DNA from: Cylicocyclus nassatus
Lineage: Eukaryota; Nematoda; Chromadorea; Rhabditida; Strongylidae
Assembly: GCA_958299035.1 (NCBI GenBank)
Contig: CATQJL010000001.1
Coordinates: forward strand, 78,947,594 to 79,011,593
Length of the DNA stretch: 64,000 bases
Reading direction: 5' to 3'
The notes under the pieces are model-generated. The model saw only the letters and a program-made list of their open reading frames with translations. It did no database searches and had not been told where the DNA came from. A program made the position numbers and the translations under genes. Positions 23,334 to 34,904 of this stretch are shown here, in pieces (position 1 is the first letter of the stretch; the number at the start of each line of letters is the position of its first letter).

Positions 23334-23593
23334 GGGGTAAATAACAACTGCCCAATTTTTCGCGATAGTTTTCGATAATGAGAACTTTGTACCAAAACCT
23401 GCTATTCGCGATCAATGCTGTGATAACTGTTCACAAAAGCCTTAACATAGAAAACAGCAAGGTATCATTGTAAGTCTACCCCCTCACCACGAATTATGTA
23501 CATACTGTATATCAAACGATTCGTCTCATCAAGCTGAAGCCAAATCTATACGCAGATTGCAAATAAAGTGGATTTAAAAAAAATTACAGCTAA

Positions 23594-23780
23594 ATCCCGC
23601 TTGTCCCGCAAGTCCCGAATCCCGCGAATCCCGTGAAGTCGCGAATCCCGCGAATCCCGCGAATCCCGGCAATCCCGCGAATCCCGACGATCCCGCAGTT
23701 TTGGACAAATTCTACCGCTGCAACTGTACGCTGTAATTGCAGTTGCAACTGTGGGCTGTCATGCAGTTGCAGCTGCTCCT
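23594..23780. repeat. 9-bp minisatellite plus TGCAACTG repeats
   Basis: 23594-23697 is a tandem array of GAATCCCGC. It is followed at 23715-23775 by degenerate TGCAACTGY units. Confidence 0.9.
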
Positions 23781-23794
23781 AACCAACGTGGTCG

Positions 23795-23960
23795 AGCAAT
23801 TTGAAACTCGTCCGCCCTTTGGAGAAAGGGTCTCCGGAAATCGGGGTTTTTTGGAGGGCTGGGAGGATTTTAATGTCATAACTGTAATCAGGGGCACGGA
23901 AAGGCCCCAGAATGACAAAAACTTCGAAGGTGAAATCTTGGGTGTGCGCTGCCTTTAAGC
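23795..23960. repeat. partial MITE, AAGGCRGYG family
   Basis: Shares AACTCGTCC and GAAATCGGGGTTTTTT with the 1073 element and ends GCGCTGCCTTTAAG. Only the right half is recognisable. Confidence 0.55.
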
Positions 23961-25300
23961 CTTGCTTTCGAATCGCGAGCATTTTTCGCCATACACGATA
24001 GAGCACATCAATCGTGTGATAACCTGTCCGAAAAGCTTGTGTATTAGCTTGTAGCTTGTTCCAGACGATCTGTGCCGAGCCTTGAGTGGGAGTCATTCGA
24101 CGAAGCGAACATAATATCTGCAACAAGCGTCGTACAAGCCCTCACGGTTGAATTCCGACGAAATATGCGATCTTTACATTTTGAGGAAAATTCATGAGGA
24201 GGTGTCTTCGTAGGCTCGTAACTCGGCGAGATATGTAAAGTGGAGTCTGAGGCATGCACCATTCGATAGCGCAGTCCCTTCTAACTTTGAACTGGACGAG
24301 AAAGCGCAAGTTTTTTAACAGATACGCAAGAAGTGCGGGTAAAATTACGCACTTTCGTGATTCAGCTAAAGCCACCTCACCGTATCTCTCCAAAAAGACC
24401 CTATGATACTCAAAGACCACGATTTTCGTAAAGAGCTTGTTTGAAAACCTCTACAAGCGAAGTTTCGTTATAATTCCTGAGCATCAACATTTTGACCAAA
24501 ATCCATCGGCGAGCTTCTGGAGCGTAAAACGAGAAAAAATGGAATAACCCGAACATATCGGAAAACTTGCCCACGGAGGTTACCCGACCCGCTGATTTCG
24601 AACATAACATCTGCTTAGCAAGATAGCTTCGTATCCTGCGGCTACGGCGAGTAGGCTTTGGGACGACAAGATTTTTCCATAATTCACCAGCCGTTCTATT
24701 TCCTTTGAAAAGAAACCTGCGGCGGCTATCTAACGTATCATAATCTACAAAAAAAAATGCTATCGAAAGATCCTTGCTGGAAAGTGCTTGGGACAATGCT
24801 CGCTGCTTTATACCTTCGCGAAAAGACGTCCTCAGAAAGGTTCAAGAATACTGAAATCGAAATATCAAGGACATGCTGTAATGGGAAGATTCGCCTTGAT
24901 GAGCTGAGCAAGGCGCTGCTTTCAGATTCAAAATATATTTATTCCGAAGGAAGTTGCGGCGAGTAGCATTTAGAAACGCGTGATTCTTCCAAAACTCACC
25001 AACGCTTCTATGTCCTTTGAAAAAAAGCCTGAGCCTATTTTTTAGCGCACAATAATCTACAAGAACAGTATTATCGAATAGTACTCAGTAAAGTCTTCTA
25101 TGTTGGGTAGGCGTTGCTTCACATATTCGCGAAAGGACCTCCGCAGAACAAATTGAAAAAACTGGAAACGGAATATCGAAGACATCGTACCCCCACTTCC
25201 AATATACCAGAAGATTCTCCGCGCCGAGCTGAATCGAACGGTGGCTTTGGATTCAGAATTCTTCCACTCTGAAGCGAGATATGGCCACGCGACGCTGATG

Positions 25301-25409
25301 TATGGACATGTCCATACATGTATGAACATGTACGGACATGTACGAACATGTCCATACATGTATGAACATGTCCGTACATGTCCATACATGTCCATACATG
25401 TCCATACAT
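25301..25409. repeat. 10-12 bp minisatellite ACATGTCCAT
   Basis: About ten units of ACATGTCCAT or ACATGTATGA. The array is internally palindromic (ACATGT) and keeps several frames open on both strands. Confidence 0.95.
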
Positions 25410-25945
25410 TCGCGTCTATTTTTTCTAGGATTTTCCCTCGCAAAAAAACTAATTTTTAGGTGAGAAAATTTTTTTTCGAATTTTAGCTTCAAACTTTACA
25501 TGGAATGCGATCTAGGCAGCTCCTTATTGGTGATTGTTGTACTGCTTGATCTGCTCTGTCAAATGATGCAATAGGTTCGCTAGGAAAACGAAACAAGCTT
25601 GAATCTCAAATTATCCTTTGGTAACAATCTATAATATCATTTTGAGTACACTAATGACCTTTTCAGTCATCTCAAAAAGTGAAAGTGATGCGCAGCAAAT
25701 TATCAAATCTATCAAAACTTCAGTAACTTTGAGTATGAAAGTACTAAGCAACTAGCGATTGTATGTTATTTCATTCTCAAGATTTTTTTTACCGTTAGCA
25801 TAACTCTTCACATTGGGGCAAGGTGAAGCAGTAAGAAGTGATTGGATTGAATTGTAACACGAGTGTAATTTGTTTTATTTTTTCTAGCGTATAGAATGAG
25901 GATAAAAATGTTGCTTTTGTAAATGAGCTGTGGCTGTGCTTATTA

Positions 25946-26071
25946 TTAGAACCCTTTCGTTAAGGTGATATCATTACTTTTCATACCGCACTCGTACTTC
26001 AAAGTGCATTTGGTAGACATTAGATCATTATGTTCATGACATGCCGGGCACTTATTTTCGAATGTAACGTA
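25946..26071 (-). CDS. cysteine-rich exons, copy A (candidate gene)
   Basis: Reading down from 26071 the frame gives a cysteine-rich segment containing CPACHEHNDLM and KCTLKYEC. A GTATGA donor follows the GAGTGCG at about 25976. An acceptor (ATACGCTAG) then lies near 25890, after which the frame can continue through LPQCEELC to a TAA near 25808. The unspliced alternative stops at 25946. Copy B (57205-57286) has the same peptide with three synonymous changes, one replacement and one in-frame codon indel, a sign of selection. Likely a small secreted cysteine-rich protein; family not recognised. Confidence 0.4.
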   Translation of the reverse strand, partial: YVTFENKCPACHEHNDLMSTKCTLKYECGMKSNDITLTKGF

Positions 26072-26411
26072 CAAGTTGGAGATTTCAAACTTTTTTGTCT
26101 CGTTCGTAACACTTCGCGTGAATTGGCTTATGCTTCTAGTATTTGTCCGGCCCGTTCAATCAATGGATGCCTTCCACTTCATGAATTTCTGCGTCATCTT
26201 ATCTTTAAGATTCAAAGCATTAATCGTTTCAAATTATACCTAAACCCAAATTTAGTTGATTATATTTGCAAGAAGATCTGTTTTTAATGTTTGAAATTTG
26301 AAAAAAGATTGGACAACATTGCCCTTGTACATATAATTGATCCTGTATTTCAGGCGTCGGTATGTGTTCACGAGCAACTTTTGCCACCCAACCCCAACAA
26401 TGCAAGACACT

Positions 26412-29400
26412 TACTTACTTAGATACTTAGATACTTAGATGACCCGTCCTCACGTGACGTGGGCCCCAGTACAGAAGTCGCCATTTATCCCTGTCCCTCG
26501 CTTCAGACATCCACGATCTTCTTGGCCGTCGTCGTGGCTGCGTCCACGAGTTCCAGGGGCGAAAGTCGTATCCAGCTGATTTCTCAGCTGGTCCATCCGT
26601 TCCACGAACACGTCTGCCCATCTCGTCGGTGGTCTTCCTCGAGGACGTTTGGCTTCGCGAGGAATCTACTCAGATGTTCTTAGTGTTCATCTGTCGTCTG
26701 TTCTTCTCATTATGTGACCGGCCCATCGGTGTTTGACTTTCGCGACGTATTCCGCTGGGTCACGAAAACGGGACATTCTTCTCATATCCGTGCTGCGAAG
26801 TCCGACTAGATGTTGCTTGCGTCGGGTCATCTTCAGAAGACTGCGCTCGAGCGCTCTGTGGGTGGTCCGTAAAGCTTTCGACGTGGCTACAGTGTCGGCC
26901 CAAGTCTCAGCTGCGTTACAAAGCGCCGGGAGAACGGTTGAGTCGAACAGGTGGGCACGAAGCTCCGGGTCCGTCAGTTGGTCGGTGGCTTCCTTCAGAG
27001 GCCCGAAGGCGGCCCAGGCTGCTCTTCTTCTTCTGTTAAGTTCTTCCCTCAAGTCGTTCTCCATGTTCATCGAACGTCCGAGATACACGTAGGAAGACGT
27101 CTCCATAATCGGGGTGCCTTCCAGTTCCATTTCTGCATCTTCGCAAAGGGCGTTCTTCATGAACTGAGTCTTCTTCCGATTTATTCGCAATCCGATCTTC
27201 TTCCCTCTTTCGTTTAGTTCCTTCAGCATCGTCTCTGCTTCGGTGATACTGCTCGAGAAGAGAACGATGTCGTCCGCAAAACGAAGGTTGGACAGGAATC
27301 TCCCATCAACTCGTATGCCTCTCTCGTCCCAGTCCAGTACCTTCATCACTCACTGCAAGGCCGCGGTGAACAGCTTGGGCGAGATTGTGTCGCCTTGTCG
27401 GACCCCCTTCCCGATTGGTATGGTCAGGGGGCGATGGAATAGCTGCATCGTCGTTGTACAGTCCTTGTAGTAGTCGGCTAACGTACTCACGTAAGCTGGG
27501 TCCACTTCTTGATCGACTAGCGCAGACAGGATGGCGTTGGTTTCGACGCTGTCAAAGGCTTTCTCGTAGTCGACAAAGGTTAGGACGAGAGGCAGTCGGT
27601 ACTCCCGGCAGACTTCTATGACCCTCGAAACGGTCTGGATGTGGTCCATGCAGCTGAATCCTTTGCGAAATCCAGCTTGTTCTTGGGGTTGGGCTTCATC
27701 CAGTGTCCTTGATATGCGAGCGAGGACAATCTTCGTGAAAAGCTTGTACAGCACACTCAGCAAGCATATTGGACGATAGTTCCGAAGATCCTCCCGTTCA
27801 CCCTTCTTGAAGAGAAGGACGGTTCTTGACGTTCTCCACTGGTCGGGAATCTTTTCCCTCTGAAGGTAAGATGTCAAATGCGACGCTAGAATCTCGTGTA
27901 GACGGTGTCCTCCGGCTAGCAGAAGTTCGACGGAAAGATGATCTGGTCCTGGAGCCGTGGACGTCTTCATGGTCTGTATCGCGATACGCACTTCAGCAGG
28001 TAGGATTCGTGGTGGTACTTCTCCAGTGGGAACAACGGGCCTCTGCACGGGTGTTGATGAGCGGAAGAGGTTGGTGTAAAAGTTCTTCGCGATAGATTCC
28101 ATCTTGTATCGGGAAGAAGTCGGAGTCCCGTCTTCGTTCAGTAGTGCAGCCAGCGGCACGTAATATTCGCAGAGGTCCCTTCGGCACTTCTTAAGACTTC
28201 GTCTTCTTTCGGCTGCTTCCAGTATCTTGGCTTGCCTGTACTTCCTGAGATCCTCTTGCAAAGCTGTTCTGCAACTGGCGTTGGCTATCAGTCGCTCGAG
28301 ATGAGTTGCATTCGAATCCTGCCTCAGTGATCTTCTTCTTTCGAGCAATTGCTTGGTGGTCTTCGAAATGCGGTCCAAGTTCTTCTCAGAAATCACTGAG
28401 GCGCATTCTCCGCAGGCTCGCAATCCTTTCAGAAGCCGGTCGTGGTCGTACGTTGGGTCCTCCTCGATGGGCCAGTCACAACTTGATATGAGCTCTTCCA
28501 GCCTGTTACCGTCATAAACGACTTCCTTCCTTCTCGCGGCACTATGACAGACTTTCTTTTCCAGCCTTCGGCTGAGTCGTATCTTCGCTCGAAGGAGGCG
28601 GTGATCGGAGCCACTACAGAAGGATGGAACTACAGAGACATCGAGTAAGCTCCACCTTCGGTTGGTGAGAATGTGGTCGATCTCAGCATGAGTCGTTCCT
28701 TTGGGCGATTCCCAAGTCCACCGGCGATGTTCTTTCTTCATGAAGATGGAGGTTCCATGGAAGAGTCGTGCGGCGGAGAGGAGCCCAACAAGACGGTTGC
28801 CGTTTTCGTTTCGGAGCCCATATCCAAATTTCCCGATCCTATATTCCTTTTCTAGTGGCATCCCGATTTTTGCATTGAAGTCGCCCACAACATACTTGTA
28901 GAAGGACTTTTCGTTGCGGACGACCTCCTCCACGTCTTCGTAGGGAGCATCTAGTTCTGAGTCCTCAGCTGCTGATGTTGGCGAGTAGCAGTTGATGATG
29001 CTGATGGTCTTCTGACGTGGAGGGCGTAGTCGTAGGATACCTAGTCGAGGTGATAGGATCTCGTGCGAATCGACAAGATGGACGATAGATGGATGGACGA
29101 CAAAGTCGACGCCTCCCACGTTTCGTGATGGAACCTTTTCACCACGAATGATGAGGGTCCCATCACTCATCTGTCGCACGTCCTTCTTCCTGGACTTCGT
29201 TTCCTGCAGAGCGATGATGTGGTAGTTGATGTGCTCTGCAGCGTCGAGAAGAGCGTGTAGGTCGGCGTTTGTGGAGACTGTTCTGGCGTTGTAGGTGCAG
29301 AGCATGAGGCAGTCTCCATGGCGTGTCGTCCGGGCAGACGTGTCGTTTTTGTCCAATCCGAAAGGCGCCCTGAGTACCCTGACATCGTTCTTGCTACCAC

Positions 29401-29593
29401 CCGGCGCCGTAGGCGGGATACGATGTGCAGGGTTTCTTTCTAATCTTCTAACTGGAGGAGTAATATGAATTTTCCCCTACAAGAGGTGGCTTACTAGGCC
29501 TACTCTTGATTTCCACGGGGCGATCGCTGACCCCGGGCTTGGAGCGGGGAGGTACCGCCTAGCGACCAGAAGACAGACGGAGGGGGATCTGGC
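26412..29593 (-). mobile_element. RTE-type non-LTR retrotransposon, near full length
   Basis: A 3.18-kb element on the minus strand with a 10-bp target duplication GCAAGACACT (26402-26411 and 29594-29603). Its 3' end carries a short tandem tail (CTAAGTAT units then AAGT), typical of RTE elements. The same position in copy B (near 57580) lacks it, showing an empty site. The length is close to the 3.2-3.3 kb of complete RTE elements. Confidence 0.95.
26427..29476 (-). pseudogene. RTE endonuclease-reverse transcriptase, broken
   Basis: The single RTE polyprotein nicks target DNA and copies its RNA at the nick. Counting from a TTG at 29356, apurinic-type endonuclease motifs are QETK (51-54), GDFNA (158-162), IDH (226-228) and SDH (250-252). 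RT motifs are NYRPI (526-530), QAGFRKG (560-566), VDYEKAFDS (595-603), [10 protein letters not shown] (651-660) and FADD just after the first stop. The frame is open upstream to a TAG at 29477, without an ATG. Lesions are TGA at 27350-27352, TGA at 26687-26689, TAG at 26666-26668, and a frameshift near 26530-26560 before the conserved end (ARDRDKWRLLYWGP). The last two stops sit where related proteins have tryptophan. Probably immobile. Confidence 0.95.
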
Positions 29594-29603
29594 GCAAGAC
29601 ACT

Positions 29604-29960
29604 ACATTTAGCATACATCAATCAGCCTGTGCTGGAAACAATGCGAATAAAGTTTTTAACTAGCGACATGCTGAGTTGAGAATTTGCTTGAAATCTACTT
29701 TGTGACACTTCAAGACGTGTAAAAAATTCAATTCTTTTCTCAAAGTAGAAAGTCAGAGAGCTCTGTGTTACGACAGAACACAATGAAAACATAAATTGGA
29801 GTGAACAGTAGTTGGTGAAGTATTGCTCGTCATACGATTCCGCCATCAGTATGTGAACAATGTCCTCACATAACATAATGTGGTTCATTGCTTCTTTTAA
29901 TGTGCTTTGCTAGAGTAAAGCTGTTGCCAAATCTACGCGACTGATTTTCCCTCTGAAGAA
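29604..29960. other. copy A sequence upstream of the RTE
   Basis: Homologous to 57590-57870. In copy B a short minus-strand block (about 57652-57719) reads as a cysteine-rich exon (ECHKCRRPQCKFSTRH) after a CACAG acceptor. Here the same place has an insertion of about 24 bp and frame changes, so the exon is absent or dead. Confidence 0.4.
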
Positions 29961-29969
29961 TTAGCTCAT

Positions 29970-30120
29970 TTAGACTGAGAAATTATCTTGATGCTTCACA
30001 GCCACAAAACATTGAGCCGAGATGAACATCAACAAAGCTCCATATGTAAAACTTCTGTTGCACCTCTGCTCCTCTCCTCTCAGCACTGCACTAAACCATA
30101 AACTTTTACTCTTGCATGAA
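29970..30120 (-). CDS. possible signal-peptide exon, copy A
   Basis: Conserved between copies A and B with an in-frame codon indel. The frame reads through SFTYGALLMFISAQCFVAVK, a hydrophobic stretch that could be a secretion signal starting at the internal Met. In B the equivalent lies at about 57923-58045. It lies upstream of the cysteine-rich exon on the same strand; in copy A the RTE would sit in the intervening intron. The start and splice sites are not clear. Confidence 0.25.
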
Positions 30121-30552
30121 TAGCGGAGTACAATAGATAGCTGAATTGCGAGCTCATTATAGTAATAGGTAATGCCACCTTTCATTTCTCATTGCCAGTA
30201 CTTACTTTGGTCAGCAAAACGATTTCTAAGTTGAAAAACTTGTTCGTTTGTGGTACAGCAACATTATAAACTACTTATAGAATTCTTTGAAGTGAATGTT
30301 AGGATATTTTAGCAAAATATTCATTTTGATAGCCTATTCTTTGCTTTTTCTCGGAAGAATTTTTACAAAAATGTCTTTCATAGTGAGTGTTGTTAGAATA
30401 AAAATCCAAAAAATATAGCATGTTGAAAATTGAAAAGCTTGCTACATCAAACGAACATAATTTCAATAATATCGATTAGAGGAAGTGCATTGTGATGAAA
30501 ATAAATAAACTCCAATGAGATAGTGATCAAAGTTATCAACAAGCCATGAACT

Positions 30553-30963
30553 GTGTACCTTAAGATGGATTATCATTACATTTCTTTATTGAACACGAAC
30601 ATCTCACAAAGGTTAATCTTACTTTGGAAAGCTATCTTGAGGTTGCTTTTTAAGATAGATCTTGCTAGGTTTTTTGATGTTTACGGCCACAAGTTTGCGG
30701 AATCGAAAAAAAGAAACTATTGTTTATTTGAATTGCCATTGTTGCAAACTAGTTCATTGGAACTGAAACAGGCAATAATTTGCAGTATCGACAATATAAT
30801 CGATGTATCTAATTTTCTGAAAGACCAGGTATGTATTGCGTCTCGTAGAGTGTGGTTTCTAAACAAAAACATTAAGATAGATTTATTTGGCTTTTTCCCA
30901 ATGTTTGAGACGAAAAGAAGCAATTTTTTTCTGGTTCTCCTTTTTCGGTGTCCAAAAGAATGA
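30553..30963 (+). CDS. 136-codon open frame, unknown
   Basis: Open from 30553 to TGA at 30961. The middle part (FDVYGHKFAESKKRNYC, ELKQAIICSIDNIIDVSNF) is protein-like and is followed by a GTATGT donor-like site after KDQ at about 30829. Copy B has no equivalent sequence here. No family is recognised. A length of 136 codons is within chance for this window. Confidence 0.2.
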   Translation: MYLKMDYHYISLLNTNISQRLILLWKAILRLLFKIDLARFFDVYGHKFAESKKRNYCLFELPLLQTSSLELKQAIICSIDNIIDVSNFLKDQVCIASRRVWFLNKNIKIDLFGFFPMFETKRSNFFLVLLFRCPKE

Positions 30964-31209
30964 GCCAATTTCGTACTAACGCTTTAAGTGTAAAGTAATG
31001 TTGATAAAATTATTTCTGCATAATTAAGTTAGTTTATAAATAGATAAATTCGGGTGACAAGAGGGGAAGGCAGTATATAATTGTTCAGATACTATCGTTG
31101 TCTAAGATTGTTCAAAGCAAGTGAGACTTCCAAGGCTGTTGCATGTTATTGTGGCCTCTCAGTTCGGCTTTTTTTGATTTGCAAATAAAGTGCATAAAAA
31201 ACCGTTCAA

Positions 31210-31665
31210 AGCTTACAGGGGAATGGCCAAAAGTTGAAGTGGTCAATCTAAGCAAATTGCTTACCATTCAATGCAGCATTCAACTCTAGTTTCGAATCTG
31301 CACTTCGTATCTGCTTAACGCCTTTGGTGACGAAGTTGTGAGCACTTTATTGTGAAAAGATTCTACATAAGGTGCGGAAATGAGCACAATTTTGCACATT
31401 CAGCCTGTTTTAAACTTTAAGATTATCAAGTAACCTAGCTGCATGTTTTGGCCCAGCATTACACCAACATCGCTCTGTATCGCTCAGCGCTTTGCATGTA
31501 CAATCTTCCAGCAAAATAATGGCCTTTAACTGCTCATAGCTTCGCCCACGTAGGTGCTAAGCATATGGACAGATGCGAAGTCAGCGTTCTATGCAGCATC
31601 TGTTGGTATGCAGCTGGTTTGGATTGCCCACTTCCATATCTGACCATATCCTTGTTATTAGCTAC
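31210..31665. repeat. foldback family C, copy in A
   Basis: Imperfect arms (31217-31340 and 31520-31660) share AAGTGGKCAATC, GCAGCATTC and ATCTGCTTA-type motifs. Relatives are at 58755-59060 (the orthologous B copy) and 34340-34780. Confidence 0.65.
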
Positions 31666-31877
31666 AGAGACCTGTGATTTTATTTCTCTGCCTTTCCACA
31701 AATCTCACAAGGGAAAGATATTTTCTGGCGTTAGACAATTTCAATAAGACACCACCGTTGCCTCATTCCGATCACTTAGCAAAATTGAATGCCTAAGTAG
31801 CTATCAACGGCATCAGCCTCTGATTGCCAGGGACGTTTATTTTTTCAGATCTAAGTTGCAGGCTTCTTTATCAACTA

Positions 31878-32825
31878 TCAGGTTGTCCCATAAGTTCCGT
31901 CCGTTTAAACTTTCAATCGCAAAAAGTCGTGAACTTCTTGGTTTTAGACAGGCTCCAAGGAACCTTTTGATAGAGCAAAACAAGCTCTACAAGATGAGCT
32001 TCTCACTTTCGCATCAGTTCAAATCCATCGCGAGTTTGAAGCCAAAAACCAAAAAAATCCAAAAGCCCAAAAAATAAAGAAAAAATCGTAACTCCGCTTA
32101 GAAAAATCCTGGAAAATTCCTAACTTGCTCACAGATACCCTATCCACATCAAACATTTATATATACTGTTGATGTATTTTTTCCTTGAATAGAAATCGAG
32201 AAAACGAAAATTTTCATGTTTTTGCCAAAGTGATGCTGTGCTGTTCTCGCACTAGTAGTTGTATACTACAGACCAGTACAAGTACAGACACAGATTTTCA
32301 GCGCTCTACAGGCTTTAGTTCTCAAGAAATAATCGTTTTAAGACAGAAACTCGACTGTGCGAGGCTAAATTCAGTGTTTCTCGAGAACTAGAGCCTGTAG
32401 AGCGCTGAAAATTTTTCTCTGTACTTGTACTGGTCTGTAGTATACAACCACTAGTGTGAGAACGGCACAGCATCACTTTGGCAAGAACATGAAAATTTCC
32501 GTTTTCTCGGTTTCTATTTGAGGAAAAAATACAACAACAGTATATATAAATGTCTGATATGATTAGGGTGTCTGTGAGCAAATTAGGAATTTTCTAGGAT
32601 TTTTCTTAACGGAGTTGCGAAATTTTTTTTGTTTTCGGGCGGTTATCTTTTTTGTTTTTGGCTTCAAACTCGGGATGGATTTGAACTGATGCGAAAGTGA
32701 GAAGCGCATCTTGTAGAGCTTGCTTTGCTCTATCAAACAGTATCTTGGAACCTGTCTAAAACCAAGAAGTTCATGACTTATTGCGATTGAAAGTTTAAAC
32801 GGACGGAACTTATGGGACAACCTGA
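31878..32825. mobile_element. 948-bp mariner-like foldback
   Basis: Ends TCAGGTTGTCCCATAAGTTC and its complement are flanked by TA (31876-31877 and 32826-32827). The two arms are nearly complete copies of each other, leaving almost no loop. The element is absent from the collinear position in copy B, so it inserted after duplication. The half copy at 18808 is the same family. Confidence 0.9.
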
Positions 32826-33626
32826 TATAATGACTATAATGTTGAGTCATGAATTCAAGCTTTGAGTTCCGAATGATAAAAGGTCAATAAGTTACAGATT
32901 GCTCATGTTTAGGTTATTTAGAGAATTGCGTAATTTTTCACTATCTTACGAAAATAGCTGTCTCACAGCTTCTACTTCACTTACAGTCAATTGTTCAAAA
33001 AACCTCCTGCTTCAATGTTTTGAACTAGTTTATTATGCAGAGCAGGCTAAATTGGCATTGTTGATTACATTATAACTGGATCATAAGAAACGTTTTCTCG
33101 GATTCATATGGAAATGTAACGGAAGTGAAGAGCGGGTTGCGCCACACTTCATACTGCACTCAATTATATTTTATTCGGAAACCTAACAGGACAATCGTGA
33201 AAAGTTGCGACCTTTAGTGCTGTTGTAACCACTTTTAAAAAAAGACACGATTTAACGACACACCCTTATTCGTAGTTTTTTGACTACGATAAAATTGGAT
33301 TTGCCCTAAACCAGGAAATTTGATCATCCCTAAACTTTGACCAGAACATTAACTGAGCTCAATCACCTTATCTTCTAAGTGAATGCTTAATCATCTTGAC
33401 GCTTTACGGGTTATGTTAAAATAATAATTCTTCAATGTTTAGGAATTTCCTTATTTCAAGAAAAGTAAAACTTGATCTGTTTCTGGTTTTCGCGTCGATG
33501 GGATTTGAACAGGTAAGGAACACAAATCGCAATCATTCAGCTTCATACCTTAGAACATCACAATGTTTGTCCGTTGTTCTTTTGTCCCACAAGAAGAGTT
33601 TACAGAATCTTGAAGAAAATGCCCTT
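32826..33626. other. copy A sequence, no gene recognised
   Basis: The first half is collinear with 59240-59690. The part after about 33290 has no B counterpart. A plus-strand open frame at 33435-33749 runs into the hAT-like element and is not supported. Confidence 0.4.
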
Positions 33627-33922
33627 CAGTGGCGTACCGAGAGGGAAGCCCCCCTTCCTCCGAAATTGGGTTGCGAGATTTTTGAAAGTATATACTGTTT
33701 TATAAAAATGTGCAGGCGACTTGTTTGTACTTGCAAAAGAGTAAAATAATTCTTTGAATTTTTTTTTGAAACTTTTTGGAATTTTGGGGTTAGGACCCCG
33801 CGAATATGTCTGGAAGGAAGCATACTAAAACTTTCTTGGAATGCGTGGTTAACGCTACGCACCTTCACCAGAAAAATACTCCCGAATGACCCTCCCGAAC
33901 GAAAATCGCGGGTACTCCACTG
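33627..33922. mobile_element. hAT-like MITE with 8-bp target duplication
   Basis: Starts CAGTGGCGTACC and ends GGTACTCCACTG. The flanks ATGCCCTT (33619-33626) and ATGCCCTC (33923-33930) form an 8-bp duplication with one mismatch, diagnostic of hAT. Diverged copy of 7734-8098. Confidence 0.85.
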
Positions 33923-34339
33923 ATGCCCTCTTAAATATTTCAACCATTCTTAGGTTCTCCCATGGCTCTAATATTCAATCTGAGGTGCATAAGACCCCAA
34001 CCGCTTTTTCGAAATACTATTTTGAGAAGTGACAACGATAGCTCCATGCTAGCCCCGTCGTAAGCAACACAAATTGGCGTCACTTGCACCAGGGACACTG
34101 CACAGTATGCGTCTTGATATTCTTGAAACGTTAGAATGTGTAAAGGAGCCGCTCTTGGATAGGCTGAACTTAATAACGTGGTCGGTGGCTTGATAGCGTT
34201 TCGCGGATTCCACGTCTATTTCTCGTATCAGATGCCAGACTGGGCCAGACCAACGCTGAGGCGCCAACCTTAGGACAGACTAGGCACCAATAGGAATGCT
34301 GTAGATTTTGCCTAAAAGCATTGAGTAAAATTTAGACAA
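33923..34339. other. unassigned block unique to copy A
   Basis: Relatively GC-rich. A 72-codon minus-strand open frame (34267-34049) contains SAKRYQATDHVIKFSLSKSG. It may be decayed repeat or coding sequence; nothing is recognised. Confidence 0.3.
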
Positions 34340-34780
34340 GTTTAATTCACGAATGTCCAAAAATCGAAGCGGCTAATTATACTATCAAGGTGCAGCACAG
34401 AACGCTACTCTAAATTATTTTTCCATATCTGCTAAACTCCTGCCTTTGTAGGCGAAGTTATAAAGCATCATACTAAATAACCTGTGCATGCAAAGTGCGA
34501 AAGTGGACATATAAATTCTTGGCTCAACGCTGGGTCCAATCGTGCAACTAGGTTCCTTTAGGTAGTTCGTATCCAGAGATGAGCCTTAAGCTCAAGAATT
34601 TTGATTTTGCACGTTGTACCTACGATTTTCTTTCAATATAACTGCTCATAACTTCGTCCACAGACGCGTTTAGCAGATAGAGAAACCAAAATTGAATTAA
34701 GCGTTTCATGTTGCACTGAAAGTATGCAATTCCTTCGCATCAACCACTTACTCTGAGCATTTCCTTGTCAGAATCTGCAT
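34340..34780. repeat. foldback family C, third copy
   Basis: Diverged arms with GTATCTGCTAA-like and AACTTCGTCCAC motifs matching 31210-31665. Confidence 0.5.
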
Positions 34781-34904
34781 AACAGTGTCCTACTGGAGGT
34801 CAGAGAATGGTACACCAAAGAGTCGTAGGACCTTTATGATTATATGAAGTTGAATGGAAAGCAAAACTAAGGTTACCCCTTACCTTTTCTCAAATACTCT
34901 CAAT

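Larger units (their letters stand above)
21640..25290. repeat. higher-order tandem repeat, 315-bp monomers
   Basis: The marker GGAAGTTACGGC.AGTAG or its variants recurs at about 22110, 22421, 22734, 24641, 24953 and 25272, giving four monomers of 312-320 bp. Each monomer pair follows a homologous 470-bp segment (21640-22110 and 24150-24640, with CCATCGGCGAGCTTC and TGACCAAAA). Open frames here are by-products of the repeat. Confidence 0.75.

Noticed and set aside
24410..24796. 128-codon minus-strand open frame
   Set aside because: It falls inside the higher-order tandem repeat; related monomers do not keep the frame.
25301..25409. Possible CRISPR array
   Set aside because: Units of 10-12 bp without spacers in a eukaryotic context; a minisatellite.
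25057..25492. Overlapping open frames with Met-Tyr-Gly-His-Val repeats
   Set aside because: Products of the ACATGTCCAT minisatellite, open on both strands.
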